Source: Herbaspirillum rhizosphaerae_A (GTDB taxonomy: Bacteria; Pseudomonadota; Gammaproteobacteria; Burkholderiales; Burkholderiaceae_D). Taken from it: a stretch of 64,000 nucleotides of DNA. The notes below the pieces were generated by a model. It had not been told where the DNA came from, did not search any database, and was given only the letters and a program-made list of their open reading frames with translations. The stretch's first letter is position 1, and each line of letters starts with the position of its first letter. The position numbers were made by a program, and so were the translations under genes. Of this stretch, positions 17,261 to 26,428 are shown piece after piece. The stretch is from assembly GCF_046025915.1 (NCBI RefSeq), contig NZ_JAQQFR010000015.1:1-64000 (forward strand), written 5' to 3'.

Positions 17261-17324
17261 GAGGCAAGCTGTTAAGAGTAATACGACATTATATAAGGTC
17301 AGTGTGACACGATGCCGTCCGGCA

Positions 17325-17840
17325 TCAGTCATGCAAACGCGCCATCGCGAGTGCATCGACGTACTCGCCGGCACGGAAGGCAAACGCCTTGTGCTCGCCT
17401 TCCGTTGCAAAACCAAACTTGCGGTACAGCGCGATGGCCGGGGCATTGTCGCTAAAGACCGTCAGTTCCAGGCGACGGATATCGAGCCAGTTGTCGGCAG
17501 CATCAACCAATTCTTTCAGCAACGCTGAGCCGACACCCTTGCCGCAGTGTGCGTCGTGCACGCCCATCCCGATCGACGCCGCATGGCTGCGCCGTCCCGC
17601 GTAACGGGTAAGACTGCCCTGAGCGATGACCGTTCCCGCTTCCACCGCGACCAGATGCAAACCGCCGATGGACGGTGCTTCCAGCCATGTGCGTACGGTC
17701 TCGAAAGTCTGATGCGGCAAACGCAAGGTGCCGTGGCGAAAACCGGGCTGATTGATCAGTTTGGTCAGGCCATCGACATCGCCGGGGTGCGCGGCACGGA
17801 CGATGAAACCGGCTGGTTCAGTGATTGTGTCCACAGGCAT
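17325..17840 (-). CDS. GNAT family N-acetyltransferase, 171 aa
   Basis: Acyl-CoA-dependent acetyltransferase of the GNAT fold. The acetyl-CoA pyrophosphate loop is in the GVHDAHCGKGVGSALLKELV stretch (the Q/RxxGxG/A pattern), preceded by the beta4 strand SIGMGVH, and followed by LTVFSDNAPAIALYRKFGF, the usual C-terminal motif B. The acceptor is unknown. The start ATG 17840 has AAGGGAAA in front and overlaps the end of the DUF971 gene by 23 bases, so both are in one operon. Confidence 0.88.
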   Translation of the reverse strand: MPVDTITEPAGFIVRAAHPGDVDGLTKLINQPGFRHGTLRLPHQTFETVRTWLEAPSIGGLHLVAVEAGTVIAQGSLTRYAGRRSHAASIGMGVHDAHCGKGVGSALLKELVDAADNWLDIRRLELTVFSDNAPAIALYRKFGFATEGEHKAFAFRAGEYVDALAMARLHD

Positions 17841-18246
17841 GGCCGTTTCCCTTGTCGCTTGATACGACAGCGCCCGGATCCCTGCCGCTGTCGCGGGTGA
17901 AGCCGGCGGTTTCCAGTTTTTGCAGATAGGTTTCCCACATTGCATCCTGGTCGCGGCCGAGCTGATAGAGGTATTCCCAGGTAAAAATGCCGCTGGAATG
18001 CTCGTCGGAGAAAATCGGTTTGATGCCGTAGTTACCGACCGGCTCGACGCCGACGATGCCGACATCGCGCTTGCCGGTTTGCAGCGTTTCCTGGCCGGGG
18101 CCGTGGCCGCGCACTTCGGCGGAAGGCGAATACACGCGCAGCAGTTCGAAAGGAATCGAAACCATCGCGCCATCGTCGAAGGCGACTTCCATGACGCGCG
18201 ATTGCGTGCGGACTTTGAAGGATACGGGCGTAGGACCAGAACTCAT
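17818..18246 (-). CDS. DUF971 (gamma-butyrobetaine hydroxylase-like N-terminal) protein, 142 aa
   Basis: Stand-alone DUF971 protein: the VEFDDGAMVSIPFELLRVYSPSAEVRGHG-type core (about 20-50) and IFSDEHSSGIFTWEYLYQLG (about 78-97) match the family. A His-rich tail (ACGHNH) ends the protein. Such proteins are often found near ubiE and Fe-S genes, and the family has been linked to Fe-S cluster or iron handling. The role here is not established. The gene overlaps the downstream GNAT gene and is separated from the HIT gene by 88 bases. Confidence 0.88.
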   Translation of the reverse strand: MSSGPTPVSFKVRTQSRVMEVAFDDGAMVSIPFELLRVYSPSAEVRGHGPGQETLQTGKRDVGIVGVEPVGNYGIKPIFSDEHSSGIFTWEYLYQLGRDQDAMWETYLQKLETAGFTRDSGRDPGAVVSSDKGNGHACGHNH

Positions 18247-18334
18247 TGCTTGCGCTTTCTATTCTGTAAAACGAAGACCGACTGCTTGGCTCTTATTCTT
18301 TGCGGGCCAACCGGTCCTCATGAAGATCGTCAGA

Positions 18335-18772
18335 TCAGGATGGCGTTGCCAGATGACGTTCGATGGCGGTGCGCAGTTGCGGCAGTTTCGCGCGGCGTTG
18401 CTCCAGCGTTGCCGCCGGTGTGTCACGTTTGACCTCCGCCCAGACCGGGCTGGGAAAATGTGCATCGTCGGCATAGCGCGGAATCACGTGCCAGTGCACG
18501 TGCGGCGTCATGTTGCCAAGGCTGGCGACGTTGATTTTTTCCGGCTGCATGACTTCGCGCACGGCCGCTTCAACCGCCCACACTGCTTGCATGAGGGCGT
18601 TTCGGTCGACCGGCGACAGGTCGGTCATTTCCTTGACGTGACCATTCCAGATCACGCGGCAGAAGCCGGGATAAGCAGCTTCGTCGACCAGCACAACGCG
18701 ATAACCATCGCTCCTGAATACCAGCTGGCCGCCGTCGCCGTCGCACAAATCACAAGCGCTGACATTGCTCAT
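18335..18772 (-). CDS. HIT family nucleotide hydrolase/transferase-like protein, 145 aa
   Basis: Histidine-triad protein: HVHWHVIPRYADD (about residues 91-103) contains the HxHxHxx active-site motif. The N-terminal CDLCDGDGG (7-15) resembles the zinc-type cysteines of HinT-like proteins. The ATG lies two bases past the stop codon of the upstream giant dehydrogenase gene, so it is co-transcribed with it. Substrate unknown; members hydrolyse nucleoside phosphoramidates or dinucleotides. Confidence 0.9.
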   Translation of the reverse strand: MSNVSACDLCDGDGGQLVFRSDGYRVVLVDEAAYPGFCRVIWNGHVKEMTDLSPVDRNALMQAVWAVEAAVREVMQPEKINVASLGNMTPHVHWHVIPRYADDAHFPSPVWAEVKRDTPAATLEQRRAKLPQLRTAIERHLATPS

Positions 18773-18774
18773 GC

Positions 18775-21700
18775 TTACACCAGCACGCGTTCAATACCGC
18801 CGTTGTTGGCACGCGCCACGTAGTCAGGCAACCAGTTCTCACCGAGCAGATGCTTGGCCATTTCGACCACGATGTAGTCGGCTGTCGTGCCCGAATCTTC
18901 GTTGTAGCGCGACAAACCCTGGAAGCACGACGGGCACGATGTCAGGATCTTGACGTCGCCGTCAAAGCCGTCGGCACGCACCTTGTCGGCGCCCTTGCGC
19001 ATTTCTTCTTCCTTGCGGAAGCGCACCTGGGTCGAGACATCCGGACGGCTCACGCCGAAGGTACCCGACTCGCCGCAGCAGCGATCGTTCTTCTCGATCT
19101 TTTGCGCATCGATGGTGGTGATCAGCGAATTGACGGTCTTCAGCGGATCCTGCAGTTTCATCGGGCTGTGGCAAGGATCGTGGTACATATAGCGGGTACC
19201 GGTCACGCCTTCCAGACGCACGCCCTTCTCCAGCAAATATTCGTGGATGTCGATGATGCGGCAACCCGGGAAGATCTTCTCGAACTCATAGCCTTGCAGC
19301 TGGTCATAACAGGTACCGCAAGACACCACGACGGTCTTGATGTCGAGGTAGTTCAGCGTGTTGGCCATGCGATGGAACAACACGCGGTTGTCGGTAATGA
19401 TCTTCTCAGCCTTGTCGAAATCGCCGCTGCCGCGTTGCGGATAACCGCAGCACAGGTAGCCCGGCGGCAGAACCGTCTGCACGCCGACATTCCACAGCAT
19501 GGCTTGCGTGGCGAGGCCGACTTGCGAGAACAGGCGCTCCGAACCACAACCCGGGAAGTAAAACACGGCTTCGGTATCGGCCGTGGTCGTCTTCGGATCG
19601 CGGATGATCGGCACGATCTTGTCGTCTTCGATATCCAGCAAGGCGCGCGCGGTCTTCTTCGGCAGATTGCCCGGCATCTTCTTGTTGATGAAGTGGATCA
19701 CCTGCTCTTTGATCGGCGCCTTGCCAACCGTCGCAGCAGGTTTTTGCGTCTGCTTCCTGGCGAATTTCTTGAAGATGTCATTACCCAGACGCTGAGCCTT
19801 GAAGCCCCAATCGGTCATGACTTTGCGCGTTGCGTTGATGGTCGCCGGATCCGTCGCGTTGAGGAAGAACATCGCCGTCGCCGTACCCGGGTTGAACGAT
19901 TTCTTGCCCATCTTGCGCAGCAGATTGCGCATGTTCATCGAGACGTCGCCGAAGTCGATATCGACCGGGCAAGGCGTCACGCATTTGTGGCAGACGGTGC
20001 AGTGATCAGCGACGTCTTCGAACTCTTCCCAATGCTTGATTGAGATGCCGCGACGAGTCTGCTCTTCGTACAAGAAGGCTTCGACCAGCAAAGAGGTCGC
20101 CAGAATCTTGTTACGCGGCGAGTACAACAGGTTCGCACGCGGCACGTGCGTCGCACACACCGGCTTGCACTTGCCGCAACGCAGGCAGTCCTTGACGCTA
20201 TTGGCGATGGCGCCGATATCGCTTTGCTGCATGATCAGCGACTCGTGCCCCATCAGACCGAAAGACGGCGTGTAAGCATTGCTCAGGTCGGCTTCAAAAC
20301 CGGGCAGGTTCAACAGCTTGCCCTTGTTGAAACGGCCTTCCGGATCGATGCGCAATTTGTAGTCGCGGAATTCGCTGATCTCATCTTCAGTCAGGAATTC
20401 CAGCTTGGTGATGCCGATGCCGTGCTCACCAGAAATCACGCCGTCCAGCGAACGCGCCAGCGTCATGATGCGCGCCACGGCTTCGTGGGCATCCTGCAAC
20501 ATCTGATAGTGATCGGAATTAACCGGCAAGTTGGTGTGCACGTTGCCATCGCCCGCATGCATGTGCAGCGCGACAAACACACGACCACGCAGCACGCGCT
20601 TGTGGACGGCGTTGCATTCTTCCAGGATCAGCTTGAACGCCGCGCCGCTGAAAATCTGGCGCAATTGCGCGCGCACTTCCTGCTTCCAGGTCACGCGCAC
20701 GGTACGGTCTTGCACGACGTGAAAAACGTTGGCGTCAGGTTGCTCGATCAGACGCTGGTCAAATACCGGCAACAGCTTGTCCAGACCCAGCGCGGCCATT
20801 TCGTCCTTGGCCACGCTTAGCGGCTTGTCGAGATTAGCCAGCAGATAGGTCCAGCGCGCCTGCGTGCAGGCGATCAGGTCTTCAGCCTGATGCACACGGT
20901 CTTCCAGCATTTCTGCAGCCGGAATGTCTTCGCCTTCGCCGTCATCGCTCTTGCCCAATGGCAGATTGCCCTTGGCGAAGAATGCGTTGAGTTCGTCCAG
21001 GAATTGCAGCTTGTTCTTGATCGACAGTTCGATGTTGATGCGCTCGATGCCGTCGGTGTACTCGCCCATGCGATTAAGCGGAATCACCACGTCTTCGTTG
21101 ATCTTGAAGGCGTTGGTGTGTTTCGCAATCGCAGCGGTGCGCGAACGGTCAAGCCAGAATTTCTTGCGAGCCTCAGGGCTGATCGCGACGAAACCTTCGC
21201 CGACGCGATTGTTGGCCATGCGGATCACTTCCGACGCGGCTTGCGCCACGGCGTTTTCGTCGTCGCCGACGATATCGCCGATCAGCACCATCTTCGGCAG
21301 CACGCCGCGTTTGGATTTGGTGGCGTAACCGACCGCGCGCAGATAGCGCTCGTCCAGATGCTCCAGACCGGCCAGAATCGCACCACCCTTTTTGGTTTCA
21401 GCGTCGAGGTAGTTCTTGATTTCGACGATCGACGGAATCGCATCGCGCGCCTGGCCGAAGAATTCGAGACAGACGGTGCGCGTCTGCTTCGGCATCTTGT
21501 GCAGAATCCAGCGCGCCGAGGTGATCAGGCCGTCGCAACCTTCCTTCTGGATGCCGGGCAGACCCGACAGGAATTTGTCGGTGACGTCCTTGCCCAGGCC
21601 TTCCTTGCGGAATTTGCGACCGGCGATTTCGAGGATCTCGGTTTTGAAGACTTCGGTCTTCTGGCCTTTTTCGCCAGGATGCGACCACTCGAGCTTGAAG

Positions 21701-22776
21701 CGCGCGAGTTCCACATCATGAATCTTGCCGAGGTTGTGATCCAGACGCGTGACTTCGAGCCAGTCGCCCTGCGGATCAACCATGCGCCAGCTGGCCAGGT
21801 TGTCGAGTGCAGTGCCCCACAACACAGCCTTCTTGCCGCCGGCGTTCATGGCGACGTTGCCGCCGATGCATGAGGCTTCAGCAGAGGTTGGATCGACTGC
21901 GAACACGAAACCGGCTTTTTCAGCGGCATCGGATACACGCTTGGTGACCACACCCGCGCCCGAGTAAATCGTGGCGTACGGCGTATCCAGGCCGGGCAGC
22001 ACTTCCATCTCGACGGCGCCGAGCTGTTCCAGCTTTTCCGTATTGATGACAGCCGACATCGGCGTCAGCGGAATCGCGCCGCCGGTGTAACCGGTACCGC
22101 CGCCGCGCGGAATGATGGTCAGGCCAAGTTCGATACAGGCTTTGACCAGGCCGGCCATTTCGTCTTCGGTGTCGGGGGTCAGCACGACGAAAGGATACTC
22201 GACGCGCCAGTCGGTAGCGTCGGTCACGTGCGAGACGCGCGACAAGCCGTCGAACTTGATGTTGTCTTTTGCCGTGTAACGTCCCAGCACCTTGTTGGAA
22301 CGCTTGCGCAGGTCGTAGGTCCGCTTGAATTCTTCGGCGAATTCGACAATCGCTTTCTTCGCCGCATGCACCAGCGATTCAACACTGGCGCTGCGGCGCG
22401 CGGCATCGGCGTCGCCAGCTTCACCTTGATTGATATCGATGCGGCGCTTGTCGACTTCGGCCAGACGATGATTGAGCGCGTCAATCAGCGCAGCGCGGCG
22501 CTTGGGATTGTCGAGCAGATCGTCTTGCAAATAAGGGTTGCGGCGCACCACCCAGATGTCGCCCAGCACCTCGTACAACATGCGCGCAGATCGCCCGGTC
22601 TGACGCTTGGCGCGCAGCTCATCGAGCAGACGCCATGCATCCTCGCCCAATAAGCGAATAACAATTTCGCGATCGGAGAACGAGGTGTAGTTGTAGGGAA
22701 TTTCGCGCAAGCGCGTTGGAGTTGCGCCTTGAGGCGCATCAGTGAGCAAAGCCTGGATTTTTGCGGGGGCGTTCAT
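18775..22776 (-). CDS. giant FAD-linked oxidase / Fe-S / CCG-domain dehydrogenase, 1333 aa
   Basis: A three-part respiratory-type dehydrogenase in one chain. First comes an N-terminal DUF3683-like region (about 1-170). Then a FAD_binding_4 and FAD-oxidase C module resembling D-lactate/glycolate dehydrogenase GlcD follows (PRGGGTGYTGG near 230, GDGNVHTNLP and SGEHGIGITK further on). Last is a GlcF/HdrD-like part with two 4Fe-4S motifs (CLRCGKCKPVCATH and CTVCHKCVTPCPVD) and two CCG domains (FPGCGSE...CCGYPQRG; DPCHSP...CCGESGTFG). It probably oxidises a 2-hydroxyacid and passes electrons to quinone. The substrate is not deducible. It is the first gene of an operon with HIT, DUF971 and GNAT genes; a Fur-box-like sequence lies about 90 bases upstream. 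Confidence 0.93.
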   Translation of the reverse strand: MNAPAKIQALLTDAPQGATPTRLREIPYNYTSFSDREIVIRLLGEDAWRLLDELRAKRQTGRSARMLYEVLGDIWVVRRNPYLQDDLLDNPKRRAALIDALNHRLAEVDKRRIDINQGEAGDADAARRSASVESLVHAAKKAIVEFAEEFKRTYDLRKRSNKVLGRYTAKDNIKFDGLSRVSHVTDATDWRVEYPFVVLTPDTEDEMAGLVKACIELGLTIIPRGGGTGYTGGAIPLTPMSAVINTEKLEQLGAVEMEVLPGLDTPYATIYSGAGVVTKRVSDAAEKAGFVFAVDPTSAEASCIGGNVAMNAGGKKAVLWGTALDNLASWRMVDPQGDWLEVTRLDHNLGKIHDVELARFKLEWSHPGEKGQKTEVFKTEILEIAGRKFRKEGLGKDVTDKFLSGLPGIQKEGCDGLITSARWILHKMPKQTRTVCLEFFGQARDAIPSIVEIKNYLDAETKKGGAILAGLEHLDERYLRAVGYATKSKRGVLPKMVLIGDIVGDDENAVAQAASEVIRMANNRVGEGFVAISPEARKKFWLDRSRTAAIAKHTNAFKINEDVVIPLNRMGEYTDGIERINIELSIKNKLQFLDELNAFFAKGNLPLGKSDDGEGEDIPAAEMLEDRVHQAEDLIACTQARWTYLLANLDKPLSVAKDEMAALGLDKLLPVFDQRLIEQPDANVFHVVQDRTVRVTWKQEVRAQLRQIFSGAAFKLILEECNAVHKRVLRGRVFVALHMHAGDGNVHTNLPVNSDHYQMLQDAHEAVARIMTLARSLDGVISGEHGIGITKLEFLTEDEISEFRDYKLRIDPEGRFNKGKLLNLPGFEADLSNAYTPSFGLMGHESLIMQQSDIGAIANSVKDCLRCGKCKPVCATHVPRANLLYSPRNKILATSLLVEAFLYEEQTRRGISIKHWEEFEDVADHCTVCHKCVTPCPVDIDFGDVSMNMRNLLRKMGKKSFNPGTATAMFFLNATDPATINATRKVMTDWGFKAQRLGNDIFKKFARKQTQKPAATVGKAPIKEQVIHFINKKMPGNLPKKTARALLDIEDDKIVPIIRDPKTTTADTEAVFYFPGCGSERLFSQVGLATQAMLWNVGVQTVLPPGYLCCGYPQRGSGDFDKAEKIITDNRVLFHRMANTLNYLDIKTVVVSCGTCYDQLQGYEFEKIFPGCRIIDIHEYLLEKGVRLEGVTGTRYMYHDPCHSPMKLQDPLKTVNSLITTIDAQKIEKNDRCCGESGTFGVSRPDVSTQVRFRKEEEMRKGADKVRADGFDGDVKILTSCPSCFQGLSRYNEDSGTTADYIVVEMAKHLLGENWLPDYVARANNGGIERVLV

Positions 22777-22861
22777 TAATTTGGAAAAAAATCTGCTGCC
22801 GGATGTGCATTTTATCTTATTGCCGCCCCTCGCGAGGGAATGCCCTTACTTTTGGCAGAAC

Positions 22862-22881
22862 AATGAGAAATGCTTCTTATT
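22862..22881. promoter_or_regulatory. Fur-box-like inverted repeat (tentative)
   Basis: AATGAGAAATGCTTCTTATT resembles the beta/gammaproteobacterial Fur-box pattern AATGAGAATGATTCTCATT with one extra base and two substitutions. It lies about 85 bases upstream of the giant Fe-S dehydrogenase start and about 265 bases upstream of the ZIP transporter, in an AT-rich divergent region (22777-23029). Weak evidence; match by eye only. Confidence 0.35.
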
Positions 22882-23029
22882 TGCGAAGCAATGATGGCTT
22901 TTGCACGAATTTCCGCATTGCAATATAAAAATCTCTATTGAATTAATAAATACAATTAATTTTTCAATATTGATTGTTTAAATTTATTATTGACCATCGA
23001 AATTTCACCCAAGCACTACGGAGAATGCT

Positions 23030-23107
23030 ATGTTGCAATTACTGATTACCGAATTTCTGGAAAATCTAGCCATCACCCTCGCTGAATACGCCGAGTGCAA
23101 AGCTTAG
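23030..23107 (+). CDS. possible 25-aa leader or small protein before the ZIP gene
   Basis: ATG 23030 is preceded by GGAG at good spacing and opens a 25-codon frame (Leu/Glu-rich, amphipathic: LLITEFLENLAITLAEYAE) ending at TAG 23105-23107, 38 bases before the ZIP transporter start. The strong ribosome site and the position suggest it is translated, either as a leader peptide or as a small protein. No family is recognised. Confidence 0.4.
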   Translation: MLQLLITEFLENLAITLAEYAECKA

Positions 23108-23145
23108 GACAGCCATCCGCCAATCCACAGACAGGGATGACTGCC

Positions 23146-24090
23146 ATGATACAAGCACAATTGCGCAATCCACTTTCATACCGCTCCACCCCGACATCCG
23201 CTGAACATAACGCGCCCCGTTTCCGCTTGCGGCCGCGCCAGATTGCCATGCTGTCGATTGGCCTCATCTTCATTCTGGTCAAATCCTACGAGGGACTGAG
23301 CAGCTTCTTTCTTGCGCACCCTCAGGTCATGCCGGCTTTGCTCGGCTCCTCCGCCGCGGCCGGATTGACGGCGCTGGGCGCGCTTGGGGTGCTGTTCGCA
23401 CGCCGCATTTCGGAGCGCACGCAAGACATCATGCTGGGCTACGGCGGCGGCATCATGCTGGCCGCAAGTGTGTTCTCGCTGATCATTCCCGCCATGAATC
23501 AGGCGCAGACACTCGGTTACGGCAAAACTGCGGCCGTGCTGCTGACAGCAACCGGAATCATGCTCGGTGGCCTGTTTGTGCTGGCAATCAATCACCTGGT
23601 GCCGCATCAGCATTTCATTGCGCCCAATCCTGAAATACATTCCGCACGCACCAGCCGCATCTGGATGTTTGTGATGGCCGTCACCATTCATAATTTTCCG
23701 GAAGGTCTTGCGATCGGCGTGGGATTCGGCGGCGATGAGATGGGCAAGGCGATTGCACTGGCGACCGGCATTGGAATTCAGGATATTCCGGAGGGTCTGG
23801 TCGTGGCGCTGGCGTTGCGCACGTTGGGCTACTCGCCGTGGAAATCGGCCGGCGCCGGCATCCTGTCCGGATTAGTCGAACCTATCGGCGGCGTACTCGG
23901 CGCACTCGCAACCGGCATATCCGCAACCGCTTTGCCATGGGCGCTGGCGGGTGCCGGCGGTGCGATGCTGTTTGTGATCAGTCACGAAGTAATTCCGGAG
24001 TCACATCGCCAGGGACACGAAACGCAAGCCACACTGGGCTTGCTGGCGGGTTTCGTGACGATGATGCTGCTCGATACGCTGCTAGGCTAG
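23146..24090 (+). CDS. ZIP family divalent metal transporter, 314 aa
   Basis: Inner-membrane metal (zinc, iron or manganese) transporter. About eight hydrophobic segments are visible. The helix 4 signature HNFPEGLAIGVGFGGDE and the helix 5 IGIQDIPEGLVVALAL carry the metal-binding His/Glu residues of ZIP proteins, and a His-containing loop (HLVPHQHF) precedes them. The start ATG 23146 has AGGG nine bases upstream; alternatives are ATG 23137 and GTG 23095. The gene is tail-to-tail with the YqaA gene, overlapping by nine bases. Direction and metal are inferred from family. Confidence 0.92.
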   Translation: MIQAQLRNPLSYRSTPTSAEHNAPRFRLRPRQIAMLSIGLIFILVKSYEGLSSFFLAHPQVMPALLGSSAAAGLTALGALGVLFARRISERTQDIMLGYGGGIMLAASVFSLIIPAMNQAQTLGYGKTAAVLLTATGIMLGGLFVLAINHLVPHQHFIAPNPEIHSARTSRIWMFVMAVTIHNFPEGLAIGVGFGGDEMGKAIALATGIGIQDIPEGLVVALALRTLGYSPWKSAGAGILSGLVEPIGGVLGALATGISATALPWALAGAGGAMLFVISHEVIPESHRQGHETQATLGLLAGFVTMMLLDTLLG

Positions 24091-24573
24091 CCAGTCTGCG
24101 ACCGCGCGCCAAAAACCATCCGGCACGTTCAGCAACAGCCATGTCATGAAGATATAGCGGAAAAACTTTCCGATCGCCATGTAAAACACGGACGGCCAGA
24201 ACGGCAGCTTGAGCCAGCCCGCCAGCGTACAAATCGGATCACCCACCCCCGGCAACCAGGCCAGCAGCATGGTCTTGGCGCCAAAGCGCTCCAGCCAGTG
24301 AAACCAGCGGCTGGTGCGTTCCTTGGCGAAAGTCTGCTTTGCCCCATACCCCATCCAGTAATCCACCACGCCGCCTAAGGTATTGCCGACGGTCGCCACC
24401 AGAATCACCTGCCAGAATATTTCCGGATTGGCTTTGATGACAGCAAAAACAGCAGGCTCGGAGCCGAGCGGCAACAATGTTGCCGAAACAAAACTGATGA
24501 TAAAAACGGACGTCAGCCCGACGGTCGGAACGGCAAGGGTTTTCAATAACCAGAGAATGGCGTTTTCAATCAT
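24082..24573 (-). CDS. YqaA family (DedA/SNARE-associated-like) membrane protein, 163 aa
   Basis: Small integral membrane protein related to the DedA family. The SATLLPLGSEPAVF segment (about 30-43), the GNTLGGVVDYWMGYG stretch, and LAWLPGVGDPICTLAGWL are the conserved re-entrant-loop type motifs of YqaA proteins. DedA relatives act in lipid-carrier transport and envelope homeostasis; the function of YqaA itself is not settled. ATG 24573 is used; the longer frame needs a TTG at 24630 and has no ribosome site. Confidence 0.85.
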   Translation of the reverse strand: MIENAILWLLKTLAVPTVGLTSVFIISFVSATLLPLGSEPAVFAVIKANPEIFWQVILVATVGNTLGGVVDYWMGYGAKQTFAKERTSRWFHWLERFGAKTMLLAWLPGVGDPICTLAGWLKLPFWPSVFYMAIGKFFRYIFMTWLLLNVPDGFWRAVADWLA

Positions 24574-24845
24574 GCAGGCTGGGAAGTAAGTTAGGAAGGG
24601 TTGAAGGAAATAAGAGAAATTTGACGGCAAATGGTTTCAATAACCGGTTTTTTCAGCCTTGTTCCCCTGCGACAGATACGTCGCATGCGCGCACCAATAT
24701 AAGTCCGTGCGGCGGCTACATTATAATGATCAGTTCGCCGCGACCTTGTCTTTTACCGTTTTCCACACGAGAGTGAGGCAAAACGGGGCAAAAATCGCGT
24801 AACCAAAACTGTGTGAACAACGCAGAACCCCTGCCCTGACAGACC

Positions 24846-26372
24846 ATGACCACCGACTACTTGCAGAAAATCCTTACCGCCCGTGTCTACGACGTTGCTG
24901 TTGAAACACCGCTGGAGATTGCTACCAGCCTGTCGCAGCGGATGGAAAACCGGATTTACTTCAAGCGCGAAGATATGCAGAGCGTCTTCAGCTTCAAGCT
25001 GCGCGGTGCCTACAACAAGATGGCGCATCTGAGCCCGGTGCAATTGAAGCGCGGCGTGATTTGCGCCTCGGCAGGCAATCATGCGCAAGGTGTCGCGCTC
25101 TCGGCAGCCAAGCTCGGTTGCCGCGCCGTCATCGTCATGCCGACCACCACGCCGACCGTGAAGATTGAAGCAGTCAAAGGCCGTGGCGGTGAAGTGGTGC
25201 TGTTCGGCGATTCGTTCACCGATGCCTACAACCACGCGCTGACGCTGGAAAAGAAACTCAAGCTGACCTTCGTCCACCCGTTTGACGATCCTTACGTCAT
25301 CGCCGGTCAGGGCACTGTCGGCATGGAAATCCTGCGCCAGCATTCTGCCCCTATCCATGCGATCTTTGTCGCCATCGGCGGCGGCGGATTGATCTCGGGT
25401 ATCGCGGCTTACGTCAAGGCAGTGCGTCCGGACATCAAGATCATTGGCGTGCAAACTACGGACTCCGACGCCATGGCGCGCAGCATCAAAGCCGGTCGCC
25501 GCATCACCTTGCCGGATGTCGGCCTGTTCTCGGACGGCACCGCGGTCAAGTTGGTCGGCGAAGAAACTTTCCGCATCACCAAACAACTGGTCGACGACAT
25601 CATCCTCGTCGACACCGATGCCGTCTGCACCGCGATCAAGGATATTTTCCAGGACACGCGCAGCATCGTCGAACCGGCCGGCGCCTTGGCTGTTGCCGGC
25701 GCCAAGGCTTACATTGAACGCGCCAAGAACAGCAAGAAGCCGATCAAAAATGAGTCCCTGATCACTATCGCCTGCGGCGCCAACATGAACTTCGACCGTC
25801 TGCGCTTCGTCGCAGAAATGGCCGATGTCGGTGAAGCGCGCGAAGCAGTGTTCGCCGTTACGATTCCTGAAGAACACGGCAGCTTCAAGCGTTTCTGCGA
25901 AGTCGTCGGACCACGCAACGTCACCGAATTCAACTACCGCATCAGCGATGCCAAGTCGGCGCATATCTTCGTCGGTATCCAGACCAGCAGCGCGGATGAA
26001 CCGGCCAAGATCGCCAAAACATTTGAAAAGAGCGGTTTCAGCACGCTGGACCTGACGCACGACGAACTGGCGAAGGTTCACATCCGCCATCTGGTCGGCG
26101 GAAAAAGCTCGCTGGCGCAGGACGAATTACTGTATCGCTTTGAATTTCCGGAACGTCCGGGCGCGCTGATGCGCTTCCTGAGTAACATGAATCCGAACTG
26201 GAACATTAGCCTGTTCCACTACCGTAATCAAGGCGGCGATGTCGGCCGCATTTTGGTCGGGCTGCAGGTGCCGAAGAAGGAAATGAAAACCTTCCGCGCC
26301 TTCCTCGACAATCTCGGGTACCGTCATTGGGACGAGAGCAAGAACCCGCTCTACAAATTGTTCCTGGGCTAA
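24846..26372 (+). CDS. ilvA: threonine ammonia-lyase, biosynthetic, 508 aa
   Basis: PLP enzyme converting threonine to 2-oxobutanoate, the first committed step of isoleucine synthesis. Lys51 in SFKLRGAYNK binds PLP, and GGGGLISG is the phosphate-binding loop (about 179-186). Two C-terminal ACT-like regulatory domains (about 320-400 and 415-505; RPGALMRFLSNM and the terminal LGYRHWDESKNPLYKLFLG) indicate the allosteric, isoleucine-inhibited form rather than catabolic TdcB. A TATAAT hexamer is seen at 24722-24727. No Ile-rich leader peptide was found upstream. Confidence 0.96.
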   Translation: MTTDYLQKILTARVYDVAVETPLEIATSLSQRMENRIYFKREDMQSVFSFKLRGAYNKMAHLSPVQLKRGVICASAGNHAQGVALSAAKLGCRAVIVMPTTTPTVKIEAVKGRGGEVVLFGDSFTDAYNHALTLEKKLKLTFVHPFDDPYVIAGQGTVGMEILRQHSAPIHAIFVAIGGGGLISGIAAYVKAVRPDIKIIGVQTTDSDAMARSIKAGRRITLPDVGLFSDGTAVKLVGEETFRITKQLVDDIILVDTDAVCTAIKDIFQDTRSIVEPAGALAVAGAKAYIERAKNSKKPIKNESLITIACGANMNFDRLRFVAEMADVGEAREAVFAVTIPEEHGSFKRFCEVVGPRNVTEFNYRISDAKSAHIFVGIQTSSADEPAKIAKTFEKSGFSTLDLTHDELAKVHIRHLVGGKSSLAQDELLYRFEFPERPGALMRFLSNMNPNWNISLFHYRNQGGDVGRILVGLQVPKKEMKTFRAFLDNLGYRHWDESKNPLYKLFLG

Positions 26373-26428
26373 ACCGCCCGGCATATTTCAAGAAACTGAA
26401 ACACCCGAAGCACGAAGGAAGCAAGACC

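Noticed and set aside
24753..26090. 445-codon minus-strand frame opposite ilvA
   Set aside because: Antisense of a clear PLP enzyme; Asp/Phe/Gly-rich composition, no motif.
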